Shown one piece after another: positions 1 to 6,856 of a DNA stretch of 6,856 nucleotides (position 1 is the first letter of the stretch; every line of letters starts with the position of its first letter). Source of the DNA: Bacteroidales bacterium (GTDB lineage Bacteria; Bacteroidota; Bacteroidia; Bacteroidales; Azobacteroidaceae); assembly GCA_020860885.1 (NCBI GenBank), contig JAJBTS010000056.1, forward strand, positions 1 through 6,856. The letters are read 5' to 3'. Made by a program: the position numbers and the translations under genes. The notes beneath the pieces are model-generated. The model did no database searches, was not told the DNA's origin, and saw only the letters and a program-made list of their open reading frames with translations.

Positions 1-58
1 ACTATCTATCAAGCAATTAAAAAATTAAGACTTTATATTTTTATTCTCCTTCTCCGCG

Positions 59-94
59 TTTGAGTTTTTTTCTCATAATCTTTACATATTTTTG
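59..94 (+). promoter_or_regulatory. Bacteroidota-type promoter for the first lectin-like gene
   Basis: The sequence shows TATTTTTG at 87-94, an exact match to the Bacteroidota primary sigma -7 consensus TAnnTTTG. A TTTG that could serve as the -33 element lies at 59-62, but the 24-bp gap is longer than the usual roughly 19-21 bp, so the T-rich run at 64-71 might serve instead. The inferred transcription start is near 100, giving a leader of about 37 nt before the ATG at 137. The leader is A/T-rich with no Shine-Dalgarno motif, as is normal in this phylum. The rest of positions 1-136 shows no other feature. Confidence 0.55.
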
Positions 95-136
95 TAATGC
101 TTATTAAAAATTATTAATGAATTAAATTGAACTAGT

Positions 137-2095
137 ATGAAGAAAATTCTATTCATTCTCTCACTTATGCTTTTATCTTATGGGTTTATAAGTGCACAGG
201 GATCAGCAACTGTCGAATTGACAATTGAAGCGACAGGAAATTCAGATGAGAACAACAAAAAGCCTATTCCGGCTCTAAAAACAAACGAAGAATGGACGGT
301 AACTGCCACAACCCTTTATAAAGGAGAAGCTTCCGGCTATTGGGGATCCCGGTTATTTTCCATTCAAATGGAAAATAGCACGGAAGAATTTCCCGGTTTT
401 GAATTTTACATCCGCCCGCAAGACTTTAGTGGAACAGGAGGACAGATTGGTGTAAATAACAAATACGGTTTGCTCAATACCGAACCACTGGCTATCGATG
501 CTTTTGAAGGAACAGAAATCACTTTTGAAATAGTTAGTGATGGAACCGGACTTATTACATCGACCACATCGGCAAACGGGAGCCAATGGGTGTTTGAAAA
601 GACAGTAGATCCCGCCATAGTTCTATACTATGATTATGTTCAAGCTGCACAGAACTACGATGTAGAAGTAGTAATTGAGTATTATCCTGAATATCTCTCC
701 GTTACTCCTACTTCCTTGGATTTTGGCGCATTAGTAGTCGGTGAAAGTTCTGCGGATTCAAAGTTGGTATCCATCATAGGATCTTCCGATTATACGGATC
801 CTTTCTCCTTTTCAATAAAAGCTGAAGAGGGTTTGGCAAATAGTTTCGTTTACCTCGAGGATAATTTTTCCTCGGAAGCCGGAGGTCAACTGGAATTTTT
901 ATTTAATCCACAAAGTGAAGGAAACCAAAGAATAATCCTTACCGTAACCCGGGGAGATGAATCAAGGACTGTTGAAATAGAAGGAGTCGGTGTTCGTAAA
1001 TCACCGGTAGAAGCAGATACATAGTACCATATACAATTTTATGAAAGAACAGGCTATTGCCTTACTGATAAAGGAGAAGGAGCTCCCCTTGAAGCTACAA
1101 TGTATAACTCTACAGACGATTCCCAATTATGGAAATTTGATCAGGACGGTACAACTGAAGATGGTACTCCTAAATATAAAATGGTAAGTAAAGCCGGACG
1201 GAATATAGAATACAGATATCCGGAAACAGTAGAGGAAGTAGAAACTGTTACCGGGCGCTTCCTTGCTGTGGCTTCTTCCAATAATACATTCAGCTTCCAT
1301 CTTCGTACTGCAGACAAGGGCTGGCAGCTTTTCTGGAATGAATACGAAACAGAAGACAGCAATGGAATTATGGAAGTTACAGGTTCTTACATGAATAAGA
1401 CCAATACGGATACGGAAGTTACTGCTTACGCAGAAATGCCAAGCGTCGGAAGTCATTTGAAAATTTATAAAGAAAATGAACCCATTGACATCGGTTTACC
1501 CCAATTTAGTACAGATACAGAAGAATATTGGTATTACATCCAGTTTGCAAGAGTTAAAAACAAACAAAATGTTGCCGTTTTATCTGCAAGTGAACCTGGC
1601 GAACTTCTTACTCAGGCAGAATTGGATCCAGAAAATGAATTATTCAAATGGAAATTTGTAGGAAATATGGCTGAATGTCTGATCGTGGATATTAACGGTA
1701 ATGCATGGGGCGTAAAATCAACCAGCATTGTGGATGCTTCGGAAGGCGATTATTATAAATTTGAAGGATATGGTATTAAAACATGGGCCTTATTTAACGA
1801 AAGTGATACGGAAAATACACAAAGATATGTAAATGACTTCGGAGGAACAGCGGATCAAGTGGGTCAGTGGAGTTTAGATTCGGGGTCAGAGATGGTCTTC
1901 ACCTCGACAGAAACTGTAAGTATCGATAATCCGGTAACCGATGAAGAAGATCCTGTTGTAAGCACAACTTATTATACGATTGAAGGTTTACAGCTAGGTT
2001 CTCAGCTCCCATCCGTGCAAGGTATTTATATTGAGAAAACAACTCACACTTCTAAAAAAGTTTCAGCAAGAAAAATATTTATTCCAGGTAGATAA
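137..2095 (+). pseudogene. Secreted lectin-like multidomain protein (Ig-like domain, two ricin-trefoil-like repeats, T9SS-type tail), interrupted by an in-frame TAG
   Basis: One reading frame of 653 codons, counting the stop at 2093-2095, is interrupted only by TAG at codon 296. The pieces are 137-1024 (295 aa) and the same frame from 1025 to 2095; the first ATG after the stop is at 1100. Domains: signal peptide 1-20 (MKKILFILSL start, ISA-Q cleavage site); beta-rich domain about 22-183 of no family I recognise, perhaps a divergent jelly roll; Ig-like ASH/HYDIN-type domain about 187-286 (LSVTPTSLDFGALVVG opening); two ricin-B-like repeats about 293-450 and 463-590 with QLWKF and FKWKF motifs resembling QxW; and a tail 605-652 (YYTIEGLQLG, GIYIEK, ARKIFI) that looks like a T9SS type A sorting signal. 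The role is inferred as surface or secreted glycan binding; no catalytic domain is visible. The TAG replaces a Trp present in the downstream paralogue. If real, the stop would yield a 295-aa secreted product without lectin repeats or sorting tail. Confidence 0.85.
1022..1024 (+). other. In-frame amber codon replacing a conserved Trp codon
   Basis: The local peptide reads VEADT-stop-YHIQF-ERTGYCLTD when the interspersed residue is ignored. The paralogue reads IEADTWYRIQFIQRTGYCLTD, with TGG at 3389-3391. The second trefoil-like repeat of both proteins also opens with Trp in WYYIQF (residue 464 here, 517 in the paralogue). A single G-to-A change (TGG to TAG) therefore explains the stop, and the frame stays open for 356 codons afterwards. 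Confidence 0.9.
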
Positions 2096-2114
2096 ATACA
2101 ACTTATAAAAACCA

Positions 2115-2130
2115 GCTCTTAAAAAAGAGC
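2115..2130 (+). terminator. Small hairpin after the first lectin-like gene
   Basis: A perfect 6-bp stem, GCTCTT (2115-2120) with AAGAGC (2125-2130), closes an AAAA loop. It starts about 20 nt after the TAA. No T-run follows, so it is unlikely to terminate by itself; it may protect the mRNA 3' end or assist the stronger hairpin 10 nt downstream. Confidence 0.4.
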
Positions 2131-2140
2131 GGATTAACAA

Positions 2141-2172
2141 AAAAAGGTTGGACAAAAGTGTCCAACCTTTTT
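2141..2172 (+). terminator. Strong intrinsic terminator, potentially bidirectional
   Basis: A perfect 14-bp stem pairs 2141-2154 (AAAAAGGTTGGACA) with 2159-2172 (TGTCCAACCTTTTT) around an AAAG tetraloop. The T-run of the 3' arm acts as the U-tract and the A-run of the 5' arm provides one on the opposite strand. It lies 45 nt after the stop codon of the first gene and separates it transcriptionally from the second, which has its own promoter. Confidence 0.92.
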
Positions 2173-2256
2173 CATATAATGCGAATATTACTTACACAAA
2201 CCCAATAATAATACTGTTGTATTCTAATCGCAAAATGTTAAAAGACTGAATAAAAG

Positions 2257-2286
2257 TTGTTTAATTAGAAAATAATTATAAATTTG
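2257..2286 (+). promoter_or_regulatory. Bacteroidota-type promoter for the second lectin-like gene
   Basis: TAAATTTG at 2279-2286 matches the -7 consensus TAnnTTTG exactly. TTG at 2257-2259 (GTTG from 2256) lies 19 bp upstream, the expected spacing for a -33 TTTG element. The inferred start near 2293 gives a leader of about 49 nt. The leader shares an AACTAG-containing A/T-rich stretch with that of the first gene, consistent with duplication of the locus. The remainder of 2173-2256 shows nothing else recognisable. Confidence 0.65.
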
Positions 2287-2341
2287 TATTTCAGTATTCA
2301 AGAAAAACACGTATTTATCTATTAATTAAACTAGAATTAAA

Positions 2342-4460
2342 ATGAAAAAACTTTTCTTTTTATTGTGGGCATCACTCATTTCTTTCGGAGTATATGCTCA
2401 GGCAATTGATTTTCCTATTGAGAAAATTGACGCACAAGTTGGACATTGGACTTTTGATGCAAATGGCATCAAACAAGTATTCACGGCTTCTTCAGGCATA
2501 TCTTTAACCGCTACCGGCGACCAGGTATCCTATGTGGAAGAAGATGGTGTATGGGCCACTCAGGTAATTAATACTGAAAACGACGGAGCCACAGCAAATT
2601 ATTTCACTCTCACTCATGATTTACCGGCAACCAATGACGGATCAACTGAGATCCTGGATTATTGTCTGGTAATGGATGTTAAATTTGACCTGCAAACAGC
2701 TTATATCCCTTTAATGTGGAATCATAGCTATGAGGGCGATGCGGATATTTTTGTAAAAAAAGCAGGTTCCATGGGTCTGCAGGGAGGAGGTCTGAATTAT
2801 ACCAAAGATAATTTTGTTCAGGTTGGCTGGAATCGGATTATCATCAACGCCAATCTTTCAGACATGAAAATAACCTTTTTCACGATTTATCCCGACGGTA
2901 CCATCAACATGGATGAAAGAACCGTTACTGAAACGAATAGGTTTTCTATGAGAACCAACTCTCCTACCGATATATTCAGGGATAACGGCAATGAAGACGG
3001 AGATACCTATATCTCACAATGTGCATTATATAATAAGACTTTGACAGGAGTAGAATTAGAATCCGTAGGAATATCCGGTTTAATCGTAACTCCTGACAAT
3101 CTTGACTTCGGGTATGTGCAGATAGGAACCGCCAATGGAAGCTCTATGGAACTCGATGTACAGCTTTCTCCCAGTGCCAGCGGGAATATTGAAGCAATTT
3201 TTGATCCTGAATATCTGTATGTCGATACTCCGCCAATTACCGAAAATACCGGTAAAATTACCGTTTTCTTCATGCCCACGGAATTGAAAGAGTACAATTT
3301 ATCCTTTACCCTGAAAAGCGGTGGCGACGAAGTCGAAATACCGGTAAAAGGTATCGGAGCTCCCAATGTTCCTATTGAAGCGGATACCTGGTACCGTATC
3401 CAGTTTATTCAAAGGACCGGTTACTGCTTAACGGATATGGGAGTAGAAAATCCTTTGGAAGCAACAATGTACGAACAAGGTAACGATGCGCAATTATGGA
3501 AATTTGAACTCGAAAGTGAAAATACTGAACTCGGAATTAAGAATTACAGATTAACAAATAAATCGGGCCGTACTCTTTATTATAGATATGAAAATGAAGA
3601 AGAGGAAATCAAAGGACGTTTCTTGTCGGCTGCTTCTTCTAACAACACTTACAGTTTCCAAATTCAGCCGGGAGGTGATTGGCAAATCCTCTGGAATGAA
3701 TATGAGACTACGGAAAACGGAAATACAGTACAAACAGGAGCCCATATCAATAAAACAGCTGACGATACGCAGTTCACTGCGTATAATTATATGCCTGACC
3801 CGGGAAGTGCTGTGGCATTTTACAAAGAAAATGAAACTATTGATATAGGATTGCCTGAATTCTGTACGGCTAACGATCCGGATCCTAAATGGTACTATAT
3901 CCAATTCAAAAGGGTTTTAGGCAAAGGGTTTAATTATGGCGTTATTTCTTCCGATGAAATAAATACGGAAAACTCGGCATTAAAACAAGGTGAAATCGAT
4001 CCGCAAAATCCATTGATGAAATGGAAATTCGTAGGAGATATGGATAGCTTCCGTATTGTAGATGTGAATGACAATGAATGGGGAGAGTCATCCGTAAAAA
4101 TTGTCGGAACCGGAGAGGGCATTGATTATAAGATGGAAGGATATGGAGTAAAAAGCTGGTGCTTATTAAATATCGAATCCGGCAAGTATGTTAATGATCT
4201 TGAGGGAAGTTCCAGTAAAAACAGGAGAATACGCCAAAGATGCAGGCTCTGAAATTACATTCATCCCGGTAGAATCGGTAGGAATTAATAATCCTTCCAT
4301 GGACACAGATAATGATCCTGTCGTTTATTCCAGCTATTACACTCTACAAGGAATTAAATTAGGTTCTCAATTACCGGTTACAGGAGGTATTTATATAGAA
4401 AAGAACACGCACAAATCGAATAAGGTATCTGCGAGAAAAATTTATGTTCCTCAAAAATAA
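2342..4460 (+). pseudogene. Secreted LamG / Ig-like / ricin-trefoil-like lectin protein with T9SS-type tail, frameshifted near the C-terminus
   Basis: Removing one base restores a 705-aa protein. As given, 2342-4252 encodes 636 aa with an aberrant end, and the true C-terminus is in the next frame up to the TAA at 4458-4460. Domains: signal peptide 1-19 (MKKLFFLLWA start, VYA-Q site); LamG/concanavalin-like jelly roll about 30-243 (LVMDVKFDL, DADIFV, GWNRIIIN, and the typical closing motif YISQCALYNKTLTGVELESVG); ASH-like Ig domain about 247-339 (LIVTPDNLDFGYVQIG); two ricin-B-like repeats about 348-496 and 516-645 (WYRIQF and WYYIQF openings, AQLWKF and LMKWKF as QxW-like motifs); sorting-type tail about 660-705 (YYTLQGIKLG, GIYIEK, ARKIYV). 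It is a tandem paralogue of the gene at 137-2095: the halves from the Ig-like domain onward align closely, while the N-terminal domains differ. Function is inferred as extracellular or surface glycan binding. If the frameshift is real, the protein loses its secretion tail and ends in SKNRRIRQRCRL. Confidence 0.85.
4217..4221 (+). other. Frameshift site: A5 run with one extra base
   Basis: Frame 1 reads YVNDLEGSSSKN and then loses similarity to the paralogue. The frame starting one base later reads KTGEYAKDAGSEITF and continues to the proper C-terminus. Dropping one A from this A5 run gives LEGSSSKTGEYAKDA, 15 residues between YVND and GSE, exactly the length in the paralogue (FGGTADQVGQWSLDS). 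The extra base could also lie a few bases upstream, but the homopolymer is the simplest site. Confidence 0.8.
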
Positions 4461-4482
4461 ACCAATCTAAAAAATTAGAATG

Positions 4483-4521
4483 AAAAAGGGATTGTGCCTC
4501 GGATGGTAACAATCCCTTTTT
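4483..4521 (+). terminator. Intrinsic terminator between convergent genes, bidirectional
   Basis: A perfect 13-bp stem pairs 4483-4495 (AAAAAGGGATTGT) with 4509-4521 (ACAATCCCTTTTT) around a 13-nt loop that can form a small GCC/GGT inner stem. A T-run ends the 3' arm and an A-run starts the 5' arm, so it can stop transcripts from either side. It begins 22 nt after the TAA of the second lectin-like gene. It is also the first convincing terminator for the leftward permease transcript, which would carry the whole 23-bp repeat element in its 3' untranslated region. Confidence 0.88.
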
Positions 4522-4584
4522 TATATTTCATGCCTTCTTCCAATAACAACATACTGTAAACAGGGAACAGATCGACAGTTATTT

Positions 4585-4814
4585 GCGAAGAGTATCTACC
4601 CCTCGTTGCGAAGAGTATTGACACCCTTCCGCGAAGAGTATCTCGATGGGTTAGCGGAGAGTATTAACACCCCGTCGCGGTAAGTATCTCAAAGGGGTCG
4701 CAATACTTACCGCGGGAGGGTCGCGAAGAGTATCTCCGAGGGGTAGTGATACTTACCGCAAAAAGGTAGCGATAAGTAGTAAGAAAAAGTAATGATATTT
4801 ATCGCTATGGAACG
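4585..4814. repeat. Ten-unit degenerate tandem repeat, period 23 bp
   Basis: Units start at 4585, 4608, 4631, 4654, 4677, 4700, 4723, 4746, 4769 and 4792, with no change of period. Each has a 12-bp core (GCGAAGAGTATC or relatives such as GCGGTAAGTATC) plus an 11-bp variable part usually holding a run of three to five G, C or A. Units 1-5, 7 and 9 carry the core forward. Units 6, 8 and 10 carry it reversed (ATACTTACCGC, GATACTTACCGC, GATATTTATCGC). Similarity decays to the right, and a further unit from 4815 is barely recognisable. 23 is not a multiple of three and no frame stays open, so it is non-coding. Confidence 0.9.
4677..4713. repeat. Perfect inverted repeat inside the 23-bp array
   Basis: GCGGTAAGTAT at 4677-4687 is the exact reverse complement of ATACTTACCGC at 4703-4713, giving an 11-bp stem with a 15-nt loop. 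The forward arm (12 bp, 4677-4688) also matches the reversed core of unit 8 at 4748-4759, so alternative longer-range pairings exist. Any transcript through the array could fold. Confidence 0.85.
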
Positions 4815-4856
4815 GCAATATACTACTGACTAGTAACTGTTTACTGTTCACTGATA

Positions 4857-6735
4857 TCACAAAGGAAATAATAAAGGAAGTACAATAATCATTACCACTG
4901 CATAAATTAATTGCAGGGGTACTCCTATCTTTATATAATCTATAAACTTGTATCTTCCTGCCGACATCACCAATGCATTAGGCGGAGTAGAAAAAGGACT
5001 GGCAAAACACATACTGGCACTCACCGCAACCGCAAACAAAAATGCCATTGGATTAACTCCCAATGAAACGGCTGATTGCAAAGCTATAGGAGCAAACAAC
5101 ACGGCTGTTGCCGTATTACTCAAAAACAATGTAAGGAAAGAGGTTGCCAGATAAATTCCTGCCAGAACGGCTATAGGACCAAACTGCCCCAAACCTGAAA
5201 CAATTCCCCCGGATATTAAGGTAGAAGCACCCGTCTTCTCCATAGTAATAGACAGAGGAATCATCCCTGCAAAAAGCACTATACTTTCCCAATTGATGGT
5301 CTTATAGGCCGATTCTACGTTCCTCAGACATCCGGTCAGAATCATTAAAACAGCAGCGATAAGAACCGCAGTTACCGGAGGTAACCAACCTGTCGCCATC
5401 ACAACAACCATAGCAACCATAATTGTAGCTGCAATCGGAGCTTTAATCGTAAGAGGAACTTTTTCCTGTTCTTTTAATGGTTCTCCTATAACTACCCATT
5501 CCGCTCCTTCATCTTCGTCTAATTTATGAATATCGTCCCATGTACCCTGGATAAGCAGAACATCTCCTGCACGCATCCGTTCATCTTTCACATCCTGAAG
5601 AATGTATTCATCATTTCTCCTTATTCCCAGAATATTTACATTGTATAAATTTCTAAAATCAGAATCTTTTACTTTCTTATTGATAATTTTAGCCGTTGAC
5701 AATAAAACCAATTCGGCAATACCAATCTCATTGAAGTCCATTCCACCCGTTTCAGATACAGACATTGCTTTCGACTCCGAATGTTGGGTATCTGTTAAAG
5801 TCAGATTATTATCCAGAGCAAAGGTTTCTATATTCTCAAAACTACCTAAGACGTACAATAAATCGTTCTCATGGATAGTACTATCTGCTCCTGCCATATT
5901 CGTATTTACGGTCTTATGGAAGCGTTTTTGTTCATCTCTTCGTATTTCCGCAATCGTTACATTGTAACGGGCCGTAATATCCAGGTCCTTTAGCATATTA
6001 TCGATCAGACCTGATCCGGCATTTACTTTTAACCGGTACAAATTTTGAGCTATCTGGTATTTTTGTGAAAGTTCTTTCAATTTCCCTTCATTCGATTTTT
6101 TCGTTTTTTTATCGCTATCTTTCGAAATCAGTATTTTACTCATGGGCCATAGCACAATTATACCTATGGTAAGAGTAATAATACCGACAGGAAGGAATGA
6201 GAAAAAGGTCAAGCTTCCATAACCGGCATCTTCCAATACACCTGAGATTATTAAATTGGGCGGAGTTCCTATGAGAGTCATCATCCCCCCCCATACTACT
6301 GGCGAAAGCAAGAGGCATCAATAGCCGTTTAGAATCCGTATTTGCAGCTGCTGCAAGGCTAATCACGATAGGCAACATCAGAGCTACGGTTCCCGTATTA
6401 CTTACAAAAGAACCAATCAGAGCAGTTACCAACATAACCAGAATAAATAATTTCTTTTCGCTCGTTCCTGCCAGAGTCAATATCCTGGTACTGATCATTT
6501 TTGCCAGTCCTGTTTGAAAGATACCTCCTCCGACAATAAACAAACCAGCCATCATTATGACGATATTGTTAGAAAATCCGGATAAAGCTTCTTCCACTGT
6601 TAATACATTCGTAAGCATCAAAGCCAACAATGCACACAATGCCACAATATCGGACCGGATCTTTCCCCACACAAAAAATGCCGCGGAAAGAACTAAAACT
6701 CCTAAGGTGATATACATACCTAAATTTTCATCCAT
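4857..6735 (-). pseudogene. SLC13/DASS-family permease with two TrkA-C (RCK-C) domains, frameshifted in a G8 run
   Basis: Removing one base gives a 625-aa inner-membrane protein. The fragments are 6735 down to 6136 (199 aa, aberrant after residue 150) and the frame ending at TGA 4857-4859, whose ATG at 6311 is only an internal artefact. The first transport half (about 1-210) has hydrophobic helices and SNT at 112-114 followed by GTPPN at 156-160. A cytosolic insert holds two RCK-C-like domains at about 236-313 and 337-419, each with the beta-rich signature ending in a GD or ND plus LL pattern (ENDLLYVLG, AGDVLLIQG). The second transport half (about 430-625) has SNT at 539-541 and TPPN at 583-586. 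Paired SNT motifs are the sodium and anion binding hallmark of DASS carriers such as VcINDY, so sodium-coupled uptake of an anion (dicarboxylate or sulfate) is likely; the substrate is not readable. The order permease-TrkA_C-TrkA_C-permease and the length near 600 aa match YfbS-type proteins. It is convergent to the lectin-like genes. Confidence 0.9.
6285..6292 (-). repeat. G8 homopolymer (C8 on + strand) causing a +1 frameshift in the permease
   Basis: On the coding strand the run follows AGTAT and precedes ATGATG. With seven G the protein would read LAFASSMGGMMTLIGTPPNL, the expected conserved DASS sequence. With the eight G present, the frame turns to GGDDDSHRN and ends at 6136. The lesion is therefore one extra G in this tract, by polymerase slippage, phase variation or base-calling error. 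Confidence 0.9.
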
Positions 6736-6774
6736 TTTATAAAAGCTATAATAAGAGTTATTATAAACGAGTAA

Positions 6775-6795
6775 CCCCGGATGGTTTTTCCGGGG
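6775..6795. terminator. GC-rich hairpin upstream of the permease, possible terminator
   Basis: CCCCGGA (6775-6781) pairs with TCCGGGG (6789-6795) around a 7-nt loop. On the + strand it is followed, after a few bases, by GTATTTTT. On the - strand the stem gains a G-U and an A-U pair and is followed by TTACTCGTTTAT, only loosely U-rich. It lies 39 nt upstream of the permease ATG. It could end a leftward gene entering from beyond the right edge, or be part of the permease leader. Direction is undecided. Confidence 0.45.
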
Positions 6796-6819
6796 CTTCT
6801 GTATTTTTAATTATTTCTA

Positions 6820-6827
6820 TAAATTTG
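6820..6827 (+). promoter_or_regulatory. Isolated -7-like box near the right edge
   Basis: TAAATTTG matches TAnnTTTG exactly on the + strand, but no convincing TTTG lies about 19 bp upstream (only TTCTG near 6797-6801). It could drive a rightward gene beyond the window, divergent from the permease, or be a chance match in A/T-rich DNA. No gene is visible in 6736-6856, and no clear promoter for the permease was found there. Confidence 0.25.
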
Positions 6828-6856
6828 AGAATAAACTTATTTCGTTTCTATAACAG

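Larger units (their letters stand above)
4553..4847. mobile_element. MITE-like element: 23-bp minisatellite flanked by inverted-repeat ends
   Basis: The roughly 295-bp intergenic stretch has an imperfect 11-bp inverted repeat at its edges: ACTGTAAACAG at 4553-4563 and CTGTTTACTGT at 4837-4847, matching in 10 of 11 positions after reverse complementing. Leader and tail of about 20 nt separate these ends from a ten-unit, 23-bp array. It contains no open reading frame or transposase. Leader, spacer-free 23-bp tandem array, tail and short inverted ends are, as I recall, the architecture of the BrickBuilt MITE of Porphyromonas gingivalis. I see no clear target-site duplication, so the boundaries and mobility are inferred. 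Confidence 0.5.

Noticed and set aside
1022..1024. TAG reassigned or read as an amino acid (recoding, pyrrolysine)
   Set aside because: The paralogue has Trp at this site, and no known amber reassignment or pyrrolysine system inserts Trp. No TAG occurs inside the other reading frames, and one G-to-A change explains it.
1100..2095. Independent downstream gene starting at the ATG at 1100
   Set aside because: It is in phase with 137-1024. Twenty-five homologous codons lie between the TAG and this ATG, and there is no promoter, signal peptide or leader, so it is the continuation of one gene.
4217..4222. Programmed -1 ribosomal frameshift on the AAAAAC run
   Set aside because: The frame that restores the C-terminus requires skipping one base (+1). 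A -1 slip would enter the wrong frame, and no stimulating structure is evident. The permease G8 site needs the same +1 direction.
4585..4814. CRISPR array
   Set aside because: The period is only 23 bp, the variable part is about 11 bp and itself semi-conserved, cores appear in both orientations, and no cas gene is near.
5602..5967. 121-aa open frame on the + strand
   Set aside because: It lies antisense to the RCK-C domains of the permease, has no family resemblance and no start signals. Other overlapping frames (for example 3007-3366 minus, 4948-5154 plus, 3588-3848 plus) are shadows for the same reason.
6136..6735. Two separate permease genes on the minus strand
   Set aside because: The 199-aa and 484-aa frames join at the G8 tract into one uninterrupted DASS protein. 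The ATG at 6311 lies inside the conserved region, and the overlap is a frameshift by-product.

Overview
The window looks like chromosomal DNA from a member of the Bacteroidota, probably order Bacteroidales. Three things point there: exact TAnnTTTG-type -7 promoter boxes, start codons in A/T-rich leaders without Shine-Dalgarno motifs, and secreted multidomain proteins with a C-terminal tail of the kind exported by the type IX secretion system (T9SS). No species-level call is possible from the sequence alone.

Layout. (1) Positions 1-136 are an A/T-rich leader with a promoter. (2) 137-2095 (+) is a secreted, lectin-like multidomain gene interrupted by one in-frame TAG at 1022-1024. (3) 2096-2341 holds a small hairpin, a strong intrinsic terminator and the next promoter. 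(4) 2342-4460 (+) is a tandem paralogue with a LamG-like N-terminus and the same ricin-trefoil-like C-terminal half; it is broken by one extra base in an A5 run at 4217-4221. (5) 4483-4521 is a bidirectional terminator. (6) 4553-4847 is a non-coding repeat element: ten 23-bp units at 4585-4814, flanked by imperfect 11-bp inverted repeats. (7) 4857-6735 (-) is an SLC13/DASS-type permease with two central TrkA-C (RCK-C) domains, broken by one extra base in a G8 run (C8 on the + strand, 6285-6292). (8) 6736-6856 has a GC-rich hairpin and a promoter-like box, but no gene.

The two + strand genes appear to be separately promoted paralogues encoding cell-surface or secreted carbohydrate-binding proteins without a visible catalytic domain. 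The permease is convergent to them and has no evident functional link.

Two observations stand out. The first is the 23-bp minisatellite, in which later units alternate orientation; it resembles the architecture I recall for the Porphyromonas gingivalis BrickBuilt MITE. The second is that all three protein-coding genes are each broken by a single-nucleotide lesion (one nonsense, two homopolymer +1). That pattern fits residual sequencing error, phase variation or recent decay, and the sequence alone cannot decide between them.
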